The translations under genes were made by a program, and so were the position numbers. The notes under the pieces are model-generated. The model ran no database searches, had not been told where the DNA came from, and saw nothing but the letters and a program-made list of their open reading frames with translations. This document shows positions 43,801-51,179 of a stretch of 64,000 bases of DNA, piece after piece. Location of the stretch: assembly GCA_963702055.1 (NCBI GenBank), contig OY969702.1, positions 2,232,001 through 2,296,000 on the forward strand, in the 5' to 3' direction. Every line of letters starts with the position of its first letter. Position 1 is the first letter of the stretch. The stretch is from CAWINX01 sp963702055. Lineage in GTDB: Bacteria > Actinomycetota > Thermoleophilia > Solirubrobacterales > 70-9.

Positions 43801-44093
43801 TCGGCAAGATCGACACCGTCCACGCCAGGCTGCGGACGACCTTCCAGGGAGTCCCCGACGCCCCGATCTCCCAGGCGATCATCCGCTTGGTCGGCGGCCA
43901 CAAGGGCCTCCTGGTCAACAACACCAACCTCTGCAAGCAGCCCAACCGCGCCGCGGTCTTCCTCGACGGCCACAACAACGCGACCGCCGACTCCCACCCC
44001 CGGATCGCGCTCAAGTGCCCGAAGGCGCGCAAGAAGCACAAGCAGCACAAGCGCCATCACCGTCGCCATCACACGCGCCACGCGGGGCGTTAG
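40797..44093 (+). CDS. Large secreted surface protein
   Basis: A 1098-residue exported protein translationally coupled (GTGA) to the giant gene. A signal peptide covers about residues 1-26. The mature part contains repeated modules with the pattern C-P-x-x-S-x-x-G-x-V-x-x-x-x-P-L-L-D-x-x-L-x-G-x-V-Y-L, seen near residues 510-545, 740-770 and 940-980. This family occurs widely as hypothetical proteins in Solirubrobacterales. The C-terminus is Lys/His/Arg-rich, as in its neighbour, suggesting that both reach the same place in the envelope. Function unknown; an adhesive or structural role is inferred. Confidence 0.8.
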   Translation: MIRRSRSLLAALLLAIAGVAIAAAPASAVTAAPAWRVSAAAAPTNFVPGVTDGHNLYIIHAVNVGGAPTDGSPVTVSVDLPAGFSYQPSPSVGTLAAGITDDYQGAPSPCTAGAPITCQLAQTIFPGERVTLNLPVQAPASGPAAVTSHVTVSGGGAAAPASVDAQTPFNADPVPFGIQQTDFSLTDVDGSAFTQAGGHPAHFRFDYRVNTTVRGGKIVSAEDLRDAAVTLPPGLVVDPTATPHCTEVEFEINECADSSTVGTASLALGFGYPAEAASDPVFNLQPPHGKAAALGFNAVGLGFFIHVLGGVDPAHNYALEAGASDVTQVGGVSETALNLWGDPSDPAYDALRNACLQTGHTTNCPVPHSDKPFLTMPSACSTSLSSSMVASSWQNQSPGTPVTASTMVTDNSGAPQGVSGCDQLAFAPTLTARPTTNVADSPSGLDVDLQVPQDNNVNTKATSTLKKTVVTLPEGLTLNPSAANGLAACSSSQVGIDPNTGTPNGDQPTCPDASKLGTVEVTTPLLDNPLPGSVYLAKPHDNPFDSMLALYIVIDDPQSGVIIKLAGKVQADPNSGRLTTTVDQNPQLPFSEFKLNFFGGATGALRTPNACGSYQTNSELTPWSDPDNVANKLATPQDTYSIDQGPGAGGDCSAAADQQPNSPSFDAGTVTPTAGTHSPFVLNLHRDDATQQFSSVTLSPPPGLVAKLAGTPACSDAGIAQAQGRTASGDGALEQSDPSCPDTSKVGVVHVGAGAGPSPYYVTGNVYLAGPYKNQPLSFVIITPAVAGPFDLGVVVTRVAISIDPTTAQITATADPIPDHLTVDGDGFPLDVRSVQMKLDKPDFTLNGSSCDPTSISGSLLSTQGQSAALSEPFQLAECANLGFKPRLGMRLRGGHFRNGHPAFTSVLNARAGDANIGKASVILPPSMQLDQSHIQAPCTRPQFAADQCPAASVIGSVVATSPLLDYKLTGPVYLRTGDNPLPDIVLDLHGPASQPIRIDQVGKIDTVHARLRTTFQGVPDAPISQAIIRLVGGHKGLLVNNTNLCKQPNRAAVFLDGHNNATADSHPRIALKCPKARKKHKQHKRHHRRHHTRHAGR

Positions 44094-44191
44094 CCGCACC
44101 AGTTACGCCCATAACCTCCCCCTAACCCCGCATCGGGCATGATCCCCGAGTGTTTAGGGGACAAAGCGATGGGAGCAGGGGAGAGGGTTAG

Positions 44192-44980
44192 ATGAGGAAC
44201 GGCTGGAAAAAGACCGCGGCGGCGCTTTGCTGCCTCGCCATGCTGGGCACGGCAGCGATCGCCCAAGCCGAGATCACCCAAAAGGGAGTCCTGCGCCTTG
44301 ACGTAGGCGGCAAGCTCATCCCCGGCTCCCTCCCCCGCAAGGGCTCGGCCCCGATCTCGGTATCGGTCAACTGGGGCCTCTCCACAACCGACCAAAGCGC
44401 CGTTCCCAAGCTGCACAAGCTCTCGATCGCGATCAACCGCCACGGCCACTTCGACACCGCCGGCCTGCCGACCTGTGCGATCTCCAGGATCCAACCGGCC
44501 TCCACCTCCAGGGCGATCTCGGCCTGTCGCTCCTCCCTGGTCGGCAAGGGAAGCTTCTCCGCCAACGTCGCCTTGGCGGGCCAGGTCCCCTATTCCACCG
44601 GAGGCAGCCTCGCCGTCTTCAACGGCAAGAAGCACAACAAGCCAGTCCTGCTGGGCCAGATCTACTCCGCCCACCCCTTCCCGACCTCCTTCGTGATCGT
44701 CTTCTCGGTAGACCAAAAGCCCCACGGCGCCTACGGCACCACGCTGAGCGCCACGATCCCCAGGGCGCTTGGCTCCTGGGGCAACCTGACCGGGATCAAG
44801 ATGCGCCTCTCCCGGCGCTACCGAGCAGCCGGCAAGCGCCACTCCTACGTCTCCGCCGGCTGTCCCGCCCCGAAGGGATTCCCCCGCGCCACCTTCCCGC
44901 TGGCAAAGGCCTCCTTCGGCTTTGCCGGGGGGGCGAAGCTCAGCTCGGTGCTCACTAGTACTTGCCGGGCGCGGGGGTGA
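44192..44980 (+). CDS. Secreted protein, paralogue 1
   Basis: A 262-residue exported protein with a signal peptide ending A-I-A-Q-A near residue 27. The mature domain starts with I-T-Q-K-G-V-L-R-L-D and contains a conserved A-C-R-S-S-L-V-G-K-G and a C-terminal C-R-A-R-G. It is a paralogue of the next gene. ATG 44192 has GGGGAGAGGG upstream. Function unknown; probably envelope-located. Confidence 0.75.
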   Translation: MRNGWKKTAAALCCLAMLGTAAIAQAEITQKGVLRLDVGGKLIPGSLPRKGSAPISVSVNWGLSTTDQSAVPKLHKLSIAINRHGHFDTAGLPTCAISRIQPASTSRAISACRSSLVGKGSFSANVALAGQVPYSTGGSLAVFNGKKHNKPVLLGQIYSAHPFPTSFVIVFSVDQKPHGAYGTTLSATIPRALGSWGNLTGIKMRLSRRYRAAGKRHSYVSAGCPAPKGFPRATFPLAKASFGFAGGAKLSSVLTSTCRARG

Positions 44981-44981
44981 G

Positions 44982-45761
44982 GTGCGCCGGGGCGCGACAC
45001 TCCTCGCGGTCCTGGCCGTCGCGCTGCTCGCGGTGGCGGCGGTCGCCGATGCGGAGCTGAGCCAGAAGGGCAACCTCCTGGTTCGCTTCAACGGGGGCAT
45101 CACCCCGCGCGCCCTGCCGCGCAGGGCGCAGGCGCCGGTCGCGGTCAACATCGACGCGACGATCAAGGTTCCCGGCGGGCAGAACCCGCCGGCCCTGCGC
45201 CGCATCAGGGTCGCCCTCAACAGCAACGGCCGGCTCAGCACCCGGGGGCTGCCGGTCTGCCGGCGCGGGCGGATCGGCAATGCCACCACCAATCAGGCGC
45301 TCGCCGCCTGCCGATCCGCCCTGGTCGGCGCCGGCGGCATCGTCGGGCGGACGGCGATCGCCGACCAGACGACCTTCCTGCTGCGCGGCGACCTACTGCT
45401 CTTCAACAGCGTCGATGGAGGCCGTCCCACGATCCTCGCCCACGTCTACCAGAGCGAGCCGATTCCGGTCACCCACATCATCGTCTTCCACATCCACCGC
45501 GGCGGCGGCCGCTTCGGCACGGTCCTCACCGCGAACCTGCCGCCGTCGCTCAACCGCAACGGCTTCCTCAAGTCGATCTTCCTCCAGCTCCAGCGCCGCT
45601 ACACCTACCGCGGCCGTCACCGCTCCTACCTCACCGCCGGCTGCCCCGCCCCGGCCGGCTTCCCGATCGCGACCTTCCCCTTCGCGCAGGCCTCGATGAC
45701 CTTCTCCGACGGTCGCACCCTCGCCACCACGCTGACCCGCACCTGCAAGGCGCGCGGCTAA
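44982..45761 (+). CDS. Secreted protein, paralogue 2
   Basis: A 259-residue paralogue of the preceding protein, with matching blocks (L-S-Q-K-G-N-L, A-C-R-S-A-L-V-G-A-G, A-G-C-P-A-P) and the same ending C-K-A-R-G. A signal peptide covers about residues 1-24. GTG 44982 lies one base after the previous stop. The pair probably arose by tandem duplication and is old, since most positions differ. Confidence 0.75.
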   Translation: MRRGATLLAVLAVALLAVAAVADAELSQKGNLLVRFNGGITPRALPRRAQAPVAVNIDATIKVPGGQNPPALRRIRVALNSNGRLSTRGLPVCRRGRIGNATTNQALAACRSALVGAGGIVGRTAIADQTTFLLRGDLLLFNSVDGGRPTILAHVYQSEPIPVTHIIVFHIHRGGGRFGTVLTANLPPSLNRNGFLKSIFLQLQRRYTYRGRHRSYLTAGCPAPAGFPIATFPFAQASMTFSDGRTLATTLTRTCKARG

Positions 45762-45773
45762 TTCCCCCGGCGC

Positions 45774-45818
45774 GGTGAAACGTTTTCTCCCCGTATAAGG
45801 GGGACAAAACGTTGCACC
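45774..45818. repeat. 45-bp palindromic element, copy 1 (variant)
   Basis: Begins GGTGAAACG and ends CGTTGCACC, with the inner part TTTTCTCCCC...GGGGGACAAAA also pairing. Exactly 45 bp, between two convergent genes. Confidence 0.7.
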
Positions 45819-45883
45819 GCGCCCCTACTGGGGCACCGCGCCCCTACTGGGTTGCGCCCCTACTGGGTTGCGCCCCTACTGGG
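45819..45883. repeat. Short tandem repeat GCGCCCCTACTGGG
   Basis: Four copies of a 14-base unit begin at 45819, 45838, 45854 and 45870 (periods 19, 16, 16). The last copy runs into the 3' end of the minus-strand gene and places its stop codon. Confidence 0.75.
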
Positions 45884-46622
45884 GGATCGAGCACCAGGGG
45901 GAGAGCGACCTCTTGACCCGCCTCAGGGCCCTGCGCTTGGCGGCGACGCCAGCCACCGCGCGGCGCTTGGCGGCCCGGGCGGCGCGGCGGACCCGTCGGG
46001 GGCTGAAGTAGCTGCGCTGGACGCGGGCGGTGGCGTGCTGGAGCTTGGACTGCGCCCTGTTCAGCTTCCTCTTCGCCGCCTTCACGGCTCTCTGCGCGGA
46101 GGCGCAGCGGGCCGCGATCTGCGAGTACGGCCCGAAGGCCCCGGCGCCGCCGCCCGTCGTGAGGCTGTAGGAGATGCCGCCGGTCGAGCCCTCGATCGAG
46201 CTGACCTCGACGAAGTATTTTCCCGGTCCCAGGCTGGTCGTCCCGGCCGCCTCTTTGCCGTTGGCGAGCGCGTAGGCGAAGGGGTAGATCGGGTTGCCGA
46301 GCGAGTCGACGATCGCCACGTTGACGCCGGAGGCGTCGCTGCCGCCGCCGAGGTTCCTGGCGGTCAGCCCGACCTGCGCGGGGCGGCGGAAGGTGACGTG
46401 GAAGAAGAAGAAGTCGCGGTCGCCGGGCGTCTCCAGCCCGGCGCTGTAGGTCTGGCCGAAGAGCAGCGGCCCGGCCGCGGCCGGGACCGAGTCGTTGGGC
46501 TCGTAGGGCGCCGCAAAGGCCCCCGCCGAAGGGACGGCGACCAACGCCGCCGCGAGCGCGCACAGCGCCAGGAGCAGGGTCGCCCGACCTCTACCAACCC
46601 CCTGTTTGCCTCTCCCTGTCAT
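45876..46622 (-). CDS. Secreted protein with PPC-like domain
   Basis: A 248-residue exported protein. The signal peptide ends near residue 38 (S-A-G-A-F-A). The mature N-terminal part (A-P-Y-E-P-N-D-S-V, later D-R-D-F-F-F-F-H-V) has the pattern of bacterial pre-peptidase C-terminal (PPC) domains. The C-terminal about 85 residues are Arg/Lys/Ala-rich and probably helical. The start at 46622 is chosen because the signal peptide begins there. The 3' end lies in short tandem repeats. Confidence 0.75.
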   Translation of the reverse strand: MTGRGKQGVGRGRATLLLALCALAAALVAVPSAGAFAAPYEPNDSVPAAAGPLLFGQTYSAGLETPGDRDFFFFHVTFRRPAQVGLTARNLGGGSDASGVNVAIVDSLGNPIYPFAYALANGKEAAGTTSLGPGKYFVEVSSIEGSTGGISYSLTTGGGAGAFGPYSQIAARCASAQRAVKAAKRKLNRAQSKLQHATARVQRSYFSPRRVRRAARAAKRRAVAGVAAKRRALRRVKRSLSPWCSIPQ

Positions 46623-46795
46623 CGCTAACCCGTACCGATTGTAGAGGCGACGCCCGGAGGGTCGACCAGACCGCAATGTGTTGTCTGCGCTACGATGCGC
46701 GGCGTGATCCAACCCAGGCGAAATCGCCCGCACACGAGGTCCGCGGCGCCGCAGGCGCCGTCCTCGCCCGTGCCGTGCACAGAAAGGAACTTGAG

Positions 46796-47986
46796 TTGGA
46801 TCGCATCGACAATGACATTGAGGTAGTGCCAAGGCCTCGCTCGCGGGACCTGCTGTTGCCGATCGCGCGCCTCGAAGGCGCCCCGGATCTTCCCCGGGCG
46901 CTGTTCACGAGGGAGGCGATGGAGCGTGCCCGCTGCGTGGTCGCAAGCGCCCGCGCCGAGCGCGAGGACGACCCCTTGTCGCTGGAGGAGGCGGAGCGGC
47001 TCGGCGAGCCGGTTCAGGCAAGCGTCGATCGGCGGGGGGTCAGGCAGGCGCTCCTTCGCTCCGAGGATGGCTGCCCGATCCTGCTGGCACGCGGCTACAG
47101 CGGCACCTTCGAGGTTTCGGTCGCGGCGGCGGAAGAGTCCCAGGCCAACCGGATCGCGGAGTTCGTCGCGGGCGCCATCCGCATCGAGCCCAAGCCGCGG
47201 GACCCTCGCGTCCCGGTCGCCTTCTGGTCGGGGGCGAGCGACCCCCTGCTCGGCTCGCCGGCGGCCCGCTGGCGGCGGCTCGAGCTGCCGCGCTTCTCGG
47301 CGATCGAGGCCAACTATCCGACCGGCGTGCGCAAGCGGCTGGTCGAGATGCTCTCGCAGCGCTCCGGTCAGGAGCTACCGGGGCGCCTTGCCCTCTGGCA
47401 CGGCCCGCCCGGCACCGGCAAGACCTGGGCGCTGCGGGCGTTGGGGCGCGAGTGGAGCGAGTGGTGCGACCTTCACTACATCACCGACCCGGAGCGCCTG
47501 CTGGGCGGCGACACCGCCTACATGCTGGGGGTTTTGGCGGCGCGATCGGAGCCAATGGCGGCGGAGTACGACGACGACGAGGAGGACTTGAAGTCCCGCG
47601 AGCCCGAGCGCTGGCGCCTGCTGGTGCTCGAAGACGCCGGCGAGCTGCTCGGCGCCGCCGCGCCCGCCGAGGTCGGTAGGGGTTTCGCCCGCCTGCTCAA
47701 CATCGCCGACGGCTTGCTGGGCCAGGGCTCCCGGGCGCTGATCCTGGTGACGACCAACGAACAGCTCGGAAAGCTCCACCCCGCCGCGCTGCGACCGGGC
47801 AGGGCGATGGCGACGGTTGAGTTCGGACCGCTGGGACCCGCCGAGGCGACCGCCTGGCTGCGGGAGCGCGGCCTCGAGCGCGAGGTCGAATCCCCGGCGA
47901 CGATTGCCGAGCTGCATGCGATGCTCGCCGGCACGCCGGCTTCGGCGGGGCCGAGCGTCAAGCGGGTGGCAGTGGGCTTCGGATAG
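46796..47986 (+). CDS. AAA+ ATPase
   Basis: About 396 residues. An N-terminal domain of about 190 residues without a clear family precedes an AAA core with Walker A GPPGTGKT near residue 202, Walker B L-L-V-L-E-D-A-G near 277-284 and a sensor-1-like T-T-N-E near 320 followed by R-P-G-R. TTG 46796 with AAGGA seven bases upstream is the best start; GTG 46775 is possible. The arrangement resembles DUF5925-type ATPases of Actinobacteria. Substrate unknown. Confidence 0.75.
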   Translation: MDRIDNDIEVVPRPRSRDLLLPIARLEGAPDLPRALFTREAMERARCVVASARAEREDDPLSLEEAERLGEPVQASVDRRGVRQALLRSEDGCPILLARGYSGTFEVSVAAAEESQANRIAEFVAGAIRIEPKPRDPRVPVAFWSGASDPLLGSPAARWRRLELPRFSAIEANYPTGVRKRLVEMLSQRSGQELPGRLALWHGPPGTGKTWALRALGREWSEWCDLHYITDPERLLGGDTAYMLGVLAARSEPMAAEYDDDEEDLKSREPERWRLLVLEDAGELLGAAAPAEVGRGFARLLNIADGLLGQGSRALILVTTNEQLGKLHPAALRPGRAMATVEFGPLGPAEATAWLRERGLEREVESPATIAELHAMLAGTPASAGPSVKRVAVGFG

Positions 47987-48030
47987 CGGGACTCCCTCAG
48001 GGAGAGGCTCAGGGCATCCACAGGCGAAGA

Positions 48031-48102
48031 GCCGACGCCCGGACTTGAACCGGGGACCCCTTCATTACGAGTGAAGTGCTCTACCAACTGAGCTACGCCG
48101 GC
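48031..48102 (-). tRNA. tRNA-Thr (anticodon CGT)
   Basis: Acceptor GCCGGCG/CGTCGGC with one G-T pair, anticodon stem TTCAC/GTGAA-type with CGT, T-loop TTCAAGT. CCA is not encoded. A 45-bp palindromic element starts six bases upstream of its 5' end. Confidence 0.9.
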
Positions 48103-48108
48103 GGGTGC

Positions 48109-48153
48109 GGTGTAACGCGTTGATGGCCTGTGGGACCACCTATGCGTTACACC
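48109..48153. repeat. 45-bp palindromic element, copy 2
   Basis: GGTGTAACGC at the left and GCGTTACACC at the right pair perfectly. It lies in the upstream region of tRNA-Thr. Confidence 0.75.
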
Positions 48154-48191
48154 GCCCATTCTAAGACGGCGGCGGGGCGGCGACTTCGGCG

Positions 48192-48872
48192 ATGAATCGG
48201 CGTTCGGAAGGTTCCGTCGCGTCGAGGGTCGATGATCCCTGCGTGTCGCCAGTCGCGCGAGCCGCCGCCGCCAGCCGCCGCGAGGAGAACGAGGTCGAGT
48301 TCTCGCGGATCGTCGCCTTCAGCGACGGGGTCTTCGCGATCGCGATCACGCTGCTGGTGCTCAACCTCGGCGTGCCGCAGAAGGTCGCCGGCGGTGACGT
48401 GGGACAGGCGCTGTGGGACCAGCGGCAGGATCTCTTCGCCTACGCCCTCAGCTTCGCGGTGACCGGGCGCTTCTGGCTGGTCCACCACCGCTTCTTCAGC
48501 GACGTCACCGGCTTCGACGGCCGGCTGATCTCGATGAACCTCTTCTATCTCGGCTGGATCGTGTTGATCCCCTTCAGCAGCCAGGTGCTCGGCGACCACG
48601 GCGGCAGCACCGCGGCCATCGTCCTCTACGCGGTCAACCTCGCCGCGGTGGCCCTGGTCGGCGCCGCCCTGTTCGCCGACGCGCATCGCGCCGGGCTGAC
48701 CAAGACCGCGCCCGAGGACCGGCGGCTCAACCACCAGCGCGCCATCTTCACCGCCCTCGTCTTCCTGATCTCGATTCCCGTCGCCTTCTTCAGCCCGGAC
48801 CTGGCGCCGCTCCTCTGGATCTGCCTCTTCTTCGTGCGCCCGGGCGCACGCCTCTGGCCGGCCCGCTCTTGA
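48192..48872 (+). CDS. TMEM175-family potassium channel
   Basis: A 226-residue membrane protein. The first helix carries F-S-D-G-V-F-A-I-A-I-T near residues 43-53, the selectivity signature of the TMEM175 (DUF1211) family. About six hydrophobic segments follow. It probably forms a tetrameric, weakly selective potassium channel in the cytoplasmic membrane. ATG 48192 is the likely start, with a 30-residue charged N-terminus. Confidence 0.85.
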   Translation: MNRRSEGSVASRVDDPCVSPVARAAAASRREENEVEFSRIVAFSDGVFAIAITLLVLNLGVPQKVAGGDVGQALWDQRQDLFAYALSFAVTGRFWLVHHRFFSDVTGFDGRLISMNLFYLGWIVLIPFSSQVLGDHGGSTAAIVLYAVNLAAVALVGAALFADAHRAGLTKTAPEDRRLNHQRAIFTALVFLISIPVAFFSPDLAPLLWICLFFVRPGARLWPARS

Positions 48873-48959
48873 GTCGACGTTCGACATTGACGCAGAGCTG
48901 TTGCAGATTTGGCACATTGTGCGCGCAACGTGTTGTCGGCGGCCGGCCACTCTGGCACC

Positions 48960-49229
48960 ATGGAATCCGTGAGAGCCACCTGGACCGACGAGCGCCTCGA
49001 CGACCTCAACGGTCGCGTCGACGAGTTGGGACGGCGCATGGACAACGGCTTCAATCGGGTGGACGAGGATCTGCGTTCTTTGCGAGTCGAGACGAGGGCG
49101 GAGATCGGGGCGTTGCGAAGTGAGATGAACGCCCGCTTCGACGCGATGCAGCGCACGATGATCCAGTTCGGCGGCGGCATGATCGTCGCCCTGCTCGGGC
49201 TGATCGTCACCGTCGCCCTCCAGCACTGA
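48960..49229 (+). CDS. Coiled-coil tail-anchored protein
   Basis: An 89-residue protein: a heptad-rich coiled coil over residues about 8-60 (L-D-D-L-N-G-R-V-D-E-L-G-R-R-M-D) and a single C-terminal transmembrane helix (about 68-87). ATG 48960 is chosen over an upstream in-frame start at 48909. No defined function. Confidence 0.65.
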   Translation: MESVRATWTDERLDDLNGRVDELGRRMDNGFNRVDEDLRSLRVETRAEIGALRSEMNARFDAMQRTMIQFGGGMIVALLGLIVTVALQH

Positions 49230-49295
49230 CGAGCGCTCCCTTTGGCTGACGAGCGGCCCCTTCGCCACCGCATGGGTGGTCAACGGAGCGTTCGA

Positions 49296-49706
49296 CTAAT
49301 CCGGCCGCGCGACGAAGGAGACCGAGCGGCCCCGCTGGGCGCAGGTGACCGCGATGCCGCGCTCGACGCGGGTCCCCAGGCAGCGCGATCCGCCGACCGT
49401 GCAGGAGGATCGCGAGGCGCCGGTCGGCGCCTGGCAGGCGAGCTTGGCGACCCAGTTGGCGGCGACCCCCCGAGCGTACGCGCACCCGGCGCCGACGACG
49501 CGCAGCTGCCCGACGCCCGCGAGCGCCCCCTTGCACTCGGAGGCCGCGGCCCCTATCGGCGGCGCCGTCGAGGTCTTCGCCGCTCCCGCCGGGGCGGTCG
49601 CGCTCCCGCTCGCCCCGGTCCCGGACGACTCGTCAGACGACGAGCCGCAGCCGGCAAACAGCGCGCCGGCGAGCGCGAGCGTCGCGATGAGTCGAACGGG
49701 CCGCAT
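49296..49706 (-). CDS. Lipoprotein
   Basis: A 136-residue lipoprotein. The signal peptide ends in the lipobox L-F-A-G-C near residue 20, followed by a Ser/Gly/Thr-rich linker and a small domain with six further cysteines, probably disulfide-bonded outside the membrane. No family is recognised. It is 11 bases downstream of the E1-like gene's stop in reverse order, so it is the upstream neighbour on another transcript or shares none. Confidence 0.7.
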   Translation of the reverse strand: MRPVRLIATLALAGALFAGCGSSSDESSGTGASGSATAPAGAAKTSTAPPIGAAASECKGALAGVGQLRVVGAGCAYARGVAANWVAKLACQAPTGASRSSCTVGGSRCLGTRVERGIAVTCAQRGRSVSFVARPD

Positions 49707-49717
49707 CGGCCCTCAAC

Positions 49718-50815
49718 CTACCCCGCCGCGACTCCGTCAAGCGCGGCGGGTCGCCCGCCGCAAACCTCGCACCCCGGCTCCGCCTCGATCCGCTCGTGGC
49801 GCAGCTCCATCGTCCGCACGTCATATATGTGGGCCACTCCAAGGGTCGACGGGGTGCTCAGCCCGGTCAGGTGGTGCATCACCTCGGTCCCGATCTGCCC
49901 GCCGATGAAGCCGCAGACCGGCCCCAGCATCGCGCTCCCCGACGCCTGCCCCGCCCGTCGCTCGATCGCCATTTCGAACAAGGGATAGTCGCGGCGCACG
50001 GCGCTCTCCTGGCAGGCGAAGCAGGCGGTCCGCCCCGGCGCGAAGAGCGGCCCGATCCGCGCCACCGGCGGGAAGTGGCTGCCGGTGATGAAGGGGATCC
50101 CGGCCGCGAAGCACGCCCCGTTGACCCAGCGCTCGATCTTGTGCGGCGGCCAGTCGGCGGCGTCGACGACGATGTCGGCGCCGGCGATCGCCTCGCCGAC
50201 CTCGGCCTCGCTCTCCAGTCGCTCGCCGATCGTCTCCACCCGCGCCGTCGGGTCGAACGCCGCCAGCCGCTCCGCCGCCACGTCGACCTTCATCCGCCCG
50301 ACGTCTCCCTCCATGAAGAGGACCTGGCGGTTGAGGTTGCTGCGCTCGATCCGGTCGCCGTCGATCAGCACCAGCCGCCCGACCCCGCAGCAGGCCAGCG
50401 CCCACGCCGCCCAGGTGCCGAGCCCGCCGACCCCGATCACCGCGACGCTCGCCTCCGCCAGCCTCTCCTGGCACAGCGAGGGGGTCAGCCCCGGCCCCGC
50501 CACGTCGCTGAAATAGCGCAGCTGACGGTCGAAGCGAGCCCGCACGTCCTCGCTCATCCGCTCGTCGTCGGCCGCGTCCTCGACCAGCTCCAACTCCTCG
50601 AGCTGGGCCAGCGCGTCGCCGACCGCCTCGACGCCGAACCGCCCCTCCAGCTCGTCCCGCCGCCGCGACCCGTCGAGCTGGCCCAGCAGGCGTCGCTGCT
50701 CGGCGTCGGGGCGCTCGATGAAGACGTCTGAGCCGGCGCTCGGCCGCAGCAGGTAGACGTCCCCCTCGGGCGAGTCGATCAGCTCGGTGGTGCGCTTGAG
50801 GCGGGGGCGGATCAT
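49718..50815 (-). CDS. RRE-fused E1-like (ThiF/MoeB) adenylyltransferase
   Basis: A 365-residue enzyme. Residues about 1-90 resemble a PqqD-like RiPP recognition element, the domain that binds leader peptides. The ThiF/E1 domain follows, with the nucleotide motif G-V-G-G-L-G near residues 126-131, D-G-D-R-I-E, S-N-L-N-R-Q, and the catalytic Lys and Asp (G-R-M-K, V-V-D-A-A-D). Two C-x-x-C pairs (C-F-A-C and C-E-V-C) form the usual zinc site. E1-like enzymes adenylate a C-terminal carboxylate or side chain, as MccB does in microcin C. A 19-codon gene lies 84 bases upstream on the same strand and is the likely substrate. Confidence 0.75.
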   Translation of the reverse strand: MIRPRLKRTTELIDSPEGDVYLLRPSAGSDVFIERPDAEQRRLLGQLDGSRRRDELEGRFGVEAVGDALAQLEELELVEDAADDERMSEDVRARFDRQLRYFSDVAGPGLTPSLCQERLAEASVAVIGVGGLGTWAAWALACCGVGRLVLIDGDRIERSNLNRQVLFMEGDVGRMKVDVAAERLAAFDPTARVETIGERLESEAEVGEAIAGADIVVDAADWPPHKIERWVNGACFAAGIPFITGSHFPPVARIGPLFAPGRTACFACQESAVRRDYPLFEMAIERRAGQASGSAMLGPVCGFIGGQIGTEVMHHLTGLSTPSTLGVAHIYDVRTMELRHERIEAEPGCEVCGGRPAALDGVAAG

Positions 50816-50854
50816 GGGCGTCGCTCGATCAGCGCGGCGTGGCGGGTCGTTCGG

Positions 50855-50896
50855 ACGGGGCCCAATCGCGCCGGCCGGCGCGATTGGGCGCCCCGT
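50855..50896 (-). promoter_or_regulatory. Hairpin between peptide gene and E1-like gene
   Basis: A perfect 14-bp stem (50861-50874 with 50875-50888) with an extra ACGGGG/CCCCGT stem behind a two-base bulge. No T-tract. It could cap the short peptide mRNA and reduce read-through into the enzyme gene, as in RiPP operons that need more precursor than enzyme. Confidence 0.65.
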
Positions 50897-50899
50897 CGC

Positions 50900-50959
50900 T
50901 CAGCCGTTCTTGTAAATCGACGGCATCGGAATGACCTGCTCGGCCTTGCTGATCTTCAT
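50900..50959 (-). CDS. Putative RiPP-like precursor peptide, 19 residues
   Basis: The 20-codon frame encodes MKISKAEQVIPMPSIYKNG. GGAGGGGGTGA sits at ideal distance upstream of the ATG, one of the best ribosome sites in the window. The first half is charged and helical (leader-like). The second half holds Pro, Met, Ser, Tyr, Lys and Asn and ends in Asn-Gly. The gene is followed by a hairpin and then the RRE-fused E1-like enzyme. The context suggests that the peptide is the enzyme's substrate. No mass or activity can be inferred. Confidence 0.6.
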   Translation of the reverse strand: MKISKAEQVIPMPSIYKNG

Positions 50960-51179
50960 TGCTTCACCCCCTCCGGAAAGTCGTGGGCACAGGCGGCCCA
51001 CAAAGGGCCACGCTGATTAGACCCTCCGATTACTCAGATTGGTTTCAACTAATGAGATGAATTGGAGAGAAACCGCTCGCCGTTCCGGCAAATTTCTCCA
51101 GCCAATCCGCTTGCCGACCGTTTGGGGGGAATACGATGGATTGGTTGGATTCCGCTCGCGCAACGATTGGAGGACCCAT

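Noticed and set aside
48147..49283. Minus-strand frame opposite the TMEM175-like gene
   Set aside because: No family pattern; the plus-strand gene carries the channel signature.
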